Shown piece by piece: positions 58,929 to 64,000 of a stretch of 64,000 nt of DNA. Position 1 is the stretch's first letter. Each line of letters starts with the position of its first letter. The position numbers and the translations under genes are program-made. Under the pieces are notes generated by a model, which saw only the letters and a list, made by a program, of their open reading frames with translations, did not search any database and was not told where the DNA came from. Source of the DNA: Mytilus galloprovincialis. Its lineage: Eukaryota > Mollusca > Bivalvia > Mytilida > Mytilidae. The DNA lies in assembly GCF_965363235.1 (NCBI RefSeq), contig NC_134847.1, positions 53,600,439 to 53,664,438 on the forward strand. The letters are read 5' to 3'.

Positions 58929-59890
58929 CCCCTCTCTATTTGATAAACTCTGACTGCCGTGGATAGTAAACTTGAAAATGATAGCAGATAAAATTCTGAA
59001 AATACACTTTATTCGTAGTATATATGTATGTTCAAAGTATACAGAAAAACGCAAACCGGAAGTCTAATCTGACTTAAAATTTCGTCCAATGACGGGAAAA
59101 TATCCGGATGCCTTTTTTCTCGTTTTTCTTCCAAAATAACTCAATCTGAATAATCATATGAATGGATGACAAATGCGACTATGCACTGTACCTATATAAA
59201 ACAGAGGCGTGTTGATGAATTTATTGTGGAAAGAAGAGAAGCGACACACAAAATGAGGTCTTCTCGTTTAATAGTATAGATAGTATAGATAATCACTTAA
59301 TGCGAAACACAAACGAATTTTGGTTAGAGCAAATTCAGAGACAAAACAAACTCAAGAAAAGCTCAACAATCATTATAAACATGTAAAAACAGTTAATAGT
59401 GGTCATCTTTTCTCAGTTCCAAAGACACTTTTATAAAAGAAACAACTGTTGTTATATCATTTAATGTTGGTGAATTTAGTATACATGGTATACTAGTTAC
59501 TAATATCCCCAGTAGTCAACTGTGTTGACATGAGTAATCATTGACATGGTCGTATTATCAATTTATAATTTTGGAAATACTAAAGCTTTTTCTAACTCAA
59601 GAATAGATTACCTTAGCTGTATTGGCAAAACTATCAGGAATTTTGGTCCTCAATGCTCTTCAACTTCGTAGTTTATTTGGCGTTTTGAATTTTTTTGGTT
59701 ACGAGCGTCACCGATGAGCCTTTTGTAGACGAAACGCGCGTCTGGCGCAAATATAAAATTTCAATCCTGGTATCAATGATGAGTAATAATATATTAAGGT
59801 TAGTTGTTTTAAAAACAAATTTTACATTGAATTATTTAACAGGTCAAAACACATTGACGTAATTTTCATGTTTTGTTTATTTAAATTTTT
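58929..59890 (+). repeat. Direct duplication, copy 2, interrupted near its end
   Basis: Matches 56227-57195 and includes its own CGCG-type repeat (59630-59790). At about 59890 it is interrupted by the family E element; a last short stretch (ATTTTCCTCAT) resumes at about 61653. The insertion therefore came after the duplication, or the duplication copied an empty site. Confidence 0.8.
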
Positions 59891-61650
59891 AGCTCACCTG
59901 GCCCGAAGGGCCAAGTGAGCTTTTCCCATCACTTTGCGTCCGTCGTCCATCGTCCGTCGTCGTCGTTAACTTTTACAAAAATCTTCTCCTCTGAAACTAC
60001 TGGGCCAACCTAAACCAAACTTGGCCACAATCATCATTGGGGTATCTAGTTTAAAAAATATGTGGCGTGACCCGGCCAACCAACCAAGATGGCCGCCATG
60101 GCTAAAAATAGAACATAGGGGTAAAATGCAGTTTTTGGGTTATAACTCAAAAACCAAAGCATTTAGAGCAAATCTGATATGATGTAAAATTGTTTATCAG
60201 GTCAAGATCTATCTGCCCTGAAATTTTCAGATGAATCGGACAACCCGTTGTTGGGTTGCTGCCCCTGAATTGATAATTTTAAGGAAATTTTGCTGTTTTT
60301 GGTTATTATCCCGAATATTATTATAGATAGAGATAAACTGTTAACAGCAATATTGTTCAGCAAAGTAAGATTTACAAAAACGTCATCGTGACCGACATGG
60401 TCAGTTGACCACTTTAGGAGTTATTGCCCTTTTTAGTCCATTTTTAACCATTTTTCGTTAATCTTAGTTATCTTTTACAAAAATCTTCTCCTCTGAAACT
60501 ACTGGCACAAATTAATCCAAACTTGGCCAAAATCATCATTGGGGTATCTAGTTTAACAAATGTGTGGCGTGACCTGGCCAACCAACCAAGATGGTCGCCA
60601 TGGCTAAAAATAGAACATAGGGGTAAAATGCAGTTTTTGGCTTATAACTCAAAAACCAAAGCATTTAGAGCAAATCTGACAGAGTAAAATTGTTCATCAG
60701 GTCAAGATCTATCTGCCCTGAAATTTTCAGATGAATCGAACAACCTGTTTTTTGGTTGCTGCCCTGAAATGGTAATTTTAAGGAAATTTTGCTGTTTTTG
60801 GTTATTATCTTTAATATTATAATAGATAGAGATAAATTGTAAACAGCAATAATGTTCAGCAAAATAAGATCTACAAATAAGTCAACATGACCAAAAATGG
60901 TCAGTTGACCTCTTTAGGAGTTATTGCCCTTTATAGTCAATTTTTAACCATTTTTCGTAAATCTTAGTAATCTTTTAGAAAAATCTTCTCCTCTGAAACT
61001 ACTTGGCCAAATTAAACCAAACTTAGCCATAATTGGGGTATCTAGTTAAAAAAAATGTGTCCGGTAACTCGGCCAACAAACCAAGATGGCCGCCATGGCT
61101 AAAAATAGAACATGGTGGTAAAATGCAGTTTTTGGCTTATAACTCAAAAACCAAAGCATTAAGAGCAAATCTGACAGGAAGTAAAATTGTTGATCAGGTC
61201 ACGATCTATCTGCCCTGGAATTTTCAGATGAATCGGATAATCGGTTGTTAGATTGCTGCCCCTGAATTGGTAATTTTGAGGAAATTTTGCTGTTTTTTTT
61301 TGTTATCTTGAATATTATTATAGATAGAGATAAACTGTAAACAGCAATAATGAACAGCAAAGTAAGAACTAAAAATAAGTCAGTATGACCAAAATAGTCA
61401 ATTGACCCCCTAAGGAGTTATTGCCCTTCATAGTCAATTTTTAGCAATTTTCTTAAAATTTGAAGATTTTCAATAACATTTTCCACAAAAAGTACTGTTA
61501 TAGATAGAGATAATTGTAAGCAGCAAGAATGTTTGGTAAAGTAAGATCTACAAACACATCACCATCACCAAAACACAATTTTGTCATGAATCCATCTGTG
61601 TCCATTGTTTAATATTCACATAGACCAAGGTCTTTAGAGCCTCTAGTTTT
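59891..61650 (+). repeat. Hairpin-headed tandem-repeat element, family E
   Basis: After a T-run, arms AGCTCACCTGGCCC (59891-59904) and GGGCCAAGTGAGCT (59908-59921) pair with one mismatch around the loop GAA. A GTCCGTCGTCCATCGTCC spacer follows. Three units of roughly 500 bp begin TCTTCTCCTCTGAAACTACT (near 59983, 60482, 60981), each with CCAAGATGG and TTATAACTCAAAAACCAAAG, and a shorter last part follows. The end is near GGTCTTTAGAGCCTCTAG. I recognise it as very common in bivalves. Open frames inside are incidental. Confidence 0.85.
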
Positions 61651-61679
61651 ATTTTCCTCATGCATCTTCCATAATCTTT

Positions 61680-61740
61680 TAACGCGCGTCTGGCGTATAT
61701 ATTAAATTTAGTCCTGGTATCTATGATGAATTTATTTACA
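61680..61740 (+). repeat. Short CGCG-repeat fragment
   Basis: ACGCGCGTCTGGCGTATATA with GTCCTGGTATCTATGATGAA. Another small piece (ATGCGCGTCTGGTGCAAAAA) lies at about 62626. Confidence 0.65.
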
Positions 61741-61986
61741 TTGCTTTATGTATAATTTAAACTGGTAACGTACGTGGGAACACAATAAAAAACACTTTGG
61801 TAAAATTCTTTTATCTCTGTAATGATGTATTTTTAACATTATTATTGTGTTCCTAGGCTGCGCACGATGTATCCAAAAAGAAAATATGGACTGTAATCTG
61901 CATTCTTTCTAGTTTTCGTTTCCATCAAAAAAAAACCGAGGTGCATATATGCTGTTATTGTGACGTTCGACTTTTGCTACAACTTT

Positions 61987-62530
61987 TATGGTCCCGCAAC
62001 GAAGTTGTCGGTGCCATATAGTGTTACCCTTGTCCGTCATTCTGTCATTCCACAACAAACCATTATACAGAGGTTTTTTTTTCTAAACGCCGTCAGATAA
62101 TTGGCTGATTTTTGGTATGTGAGTTAACCATGATGAGTTACAGATCAAATTGAAGTTTTGTTCCACTCTGCTAATTAATGCCGAAATTACGGGCTATGAC
62201 TTTGATAAATTGTTGAAAGTCACAGTTATACGGACTTTTTTTCTAAACGCCTTCAGATATAGGGCTGATTTTTGGTATGTGAGTTAACCATGATGAGTTA
62301 CAGATCAAGTTTCAGTTTCGTTCCGCTCCGCTAATTTTTGCCAAAATGAAGGCTTTACAACTTTGAAAATCAGTTATAAGGACTTTTTTCTATATGCTTC
62401 CAGATTTTGAGCTGATTTTCGATATGTGAGACTACCATCATGTTTGCGTCCACATGTGTTATTGAAATTGCAGATTTTTCAACTTTTTGAGACGGGGCCA
62501 TTCGTGTCGCTTTAAAACATCTAGTTTGTT
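61987..62530 (+). repeat. Hairpin-headed tandem-repeat element, family D
   Basis: After a T-run, arms TATGGTCCCGCAAC (61987-62000) and GTTGTCGGTGCCATA (62004-62018) pair around the loop GAA. A short spacer with GTCCGTCATTCTGTC follows, then two and a half units of about 125-150 bp (CAGTTATACGGAC, CTAAACGCC, GTGAGTTAACCATGATGAGT) near 62085, 62235 and 62375. A headless copy is at 39740-39990. Confidence 0.75.
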
Positions 62531-63409
62531 ATTTTTTTTTATTCATAGCTAATCATCTTTGAATAAGCTCTGGATTTTCAATTATTTGGACTCGAGCATA
62601 TCACTTAAGGGAATTGATTGTCGAAATGCGCGTCTGGTGCAAAAAATAAATGATACCGTCTACGTTATTGTTAGTCTATGTTTGTAAATTTCATGCATTT
62701 CCAACCGTTATGTGCAAATTTATAAAAGTCCTAGTACACTTTAGGACAAGGGCTGTAAAATTTCACAATTGTGTTTTGTATGCTTTTTTTCATCTTCTGG
62801 TAGTTTTCATATTTATGCAATTGTATTTCCTGCTTGGTTTTCGAATTATGAGTTTGCATACCGTATCGCTTTGATATCTTTTGCCTCTTTTGTAATAAGT
62901 TTGAAACTTCATGTATTAATATACAATAAAGTAATATAAGAAAAATACCGATTTCCTGTTGTTCTGAAGGTTGGAGGTCCATGCATAAGACGCTGAGAAG
63001 ATTCATTATTATTTCAAACATATTTTAAAACTCCAAATGAATACTTTACTAAAATGGATCGTTATAAGAAAAACAATGATTCAAAAAGATGTGCATGGTC
63101 AGTAAAAGCAATGTACGCATATGTATATATATAATGATACTCTATTGGTTATAAATTATTATATGTACAGATGATTGTATATTAAAGAACTGCAAACGTT
63201 ACGTTAAAATGATTGAAGAATTAGAACACTTGATTTAAGAAATAATTATTGCAAAATTATCGGTATTTTGTTCCAATATGGCCAGGATTATGTTGTGAAA
63301 TGTGTAAACATATTTTCTATTACAACTGAAAGAAATAATGTGTGTAGATAAAATGTATTAAGCAACAGTTTTTCGGAAGACTCAAGTAAAAGATTGATAC
63401 TTACGTTAT
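62531..63409. other. Intergenic, no feature seen
   Basis: AT-rich sequence with two overlapping open frames on opposite strands near 62650-63020, neither with recognisable content. Confidence 0.35.
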
Positions 63410-63590
63410 CTTCAAGTTCATCAGTCGAAAACAAACTGACTACGCCATGGCAAAAAATGAAAGAAAACGAAAAAACAAACAACAGAACACGTGAGACGAT
63501 AAACAAAAGACTAAAGATTGTGCGATACAAAACCCGCCAAAAACCGTGAGTGAACTGAGGTCCTCAAAAAGGGTAAGTACATCCTGCTGC
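63410..63590 (+). repeat. Dispersed mussel repeat (ACAACGCCATGGCTA family), diverged
   Basis: CAAACTGACTACGCCATGGC, AAAGACTAAAGATTG, CGCCAAAAACCGTGAGTGA and AAAAGGGTAAGTACATCCTG in the family order. Confidence 0.55.
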
Positions 63591-63622
63591 ACATGTGGCA
63601 CATGTATTGCTCATTCAAGTAC

Positions 63623-64000
63623 AATAGTTATCAAAGGTACCAGGATTATAATTTAGTACGCCAGACGCGCGTTTCGTCTACATAAGACTCATATCTGTGA
63701 CGCTCATATCAAAATATTTATAAAGTCAAACCAGTACAAAGTTGAAGAGCCTTGAGGATCCAAAATTCCAAAAAGTTGTGCCAAATACGGCTAAGGTAAT
63801 CAATGCCTGGGATAAGAAAATCCTTAGTTTTCTACAAATTCATAGTTTTGTAAACAGGAAATTTGTAAAAAAATGACCAAATTATTGATATTCATGTCAA
63901 CACCGAAGTGTTGACTACTGGGCTGGTGATACCCTCGGGAACGTAACGTCCACCAGTAGTGGCATCGACCCAGTGGTGTAAATAGTTAACAGGATTATAA
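63623..64000 (-). repeat. Start of a 358-bp tandem array with hairpins, cut by the window end
   Basis: AATAGTTATCAAAGGTACCAG with GGATTATAA occurs at 63623, and AATAGTTAACAGGATTATAA recurs at 63981, giving a period of 358 bp. The unit contains a reversed CGCG block (GCCAGACGCGCGTTTCGTCT) and a perfect hairpin GTCAACAC, CGAA, GTGTTGAC (63896-63915). A second stem follows, ACTACTGG (63914-63921) pairing with CCAGTAGT (63953-63960). The same unit start, as a fragment, is at 30437. Confidence 0.7.

Noticed and set aside
60665-61251. Open frames inside the family E element
   Set aside because: They fall within non-coding tandem units on either strand and are not conserved between units.

Overview
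The window looks like nuclear DNA of a bivalve mollusc, most likely a Mytilus-type mussel. It is AT-rich, its genes have introns, and much of it is built from dispersed repeats that I recognise from memory as common in mussel sequence (the 'GCTCACCTGGCCC' hairpin repeat, the 'CGAAACGCGCGTCTGGCG' repeat, the 'CCTGTACCAAGTCAGGAATATG' repeat, the 'ACAACGCCATGGCTA' repeat). No database search was possible, so the genus is an inference.

Layout. At 1-415 is the last exon of an SR splicing factor on the plus strand. From 1.5 to 4.8 kb lie two tandem-repeat elements. From 5.6 to 25.3 kb is a tandem cluster of CYP2-clan cytochrome P450 genes, all on the minus strand. It holds two intact four-exon genes (5624-9773 and 20780-25284; 492 and 488 residues; first three exons of identical length) with a wrecked copy between them (15436-18311). 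The 3' flank of what seems to be a further lost copy lies at about 12830-13262. The intact proteins carry an N-terminal membrane anchor, the proline hinge, the I-helix, ExxR, PERF-like and haem-cysteine motifs, so they are probably microsomal monooxygenases of xenobiotic or lipid oxidation.

From 25.4 to 51 kb I find no confident intact host gene. This stretch holds a 2.8 kb element with TTAA ends and an 18-bp perfect terminal inverted repeat (27157-29946), a LINE endonuclease fragment, Penelope-like fragments, a 465-bp tandem duplication, several repeat families, and a 3.3 kb element with inverted ends around a degenerate multi-copy ORF (43374-46691). A few short coding-like pieces (a CARD-like ORF, an exon-like piece at 47116-47264) are of unknown status.

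At 51.6-53.8 kb on the minus strand is a plausible intact three-exon gene for a 94-residue secreted peptide with a CxxxC...CxxxC pattern. From 55.9 kb to the end there are only repeats: a 965-bp direct duplication, a small mariner-like MITE, two more hairpin-headed tandem elements, and the start of a 358-bp tandem array running off the window.

The most unusual pattern is that five unrelated-looking repeat families share one architecture: a T-run, then a 30-40 bp hairpin, then (in most) a GC-rich or GTCCG spacer, then tandem units of 115-500 bp. Also notable are an exact 108-bp inversion inside the P450 pseudogene, the TTAA element, the inverted-repeat element and the secreted peptide gene.
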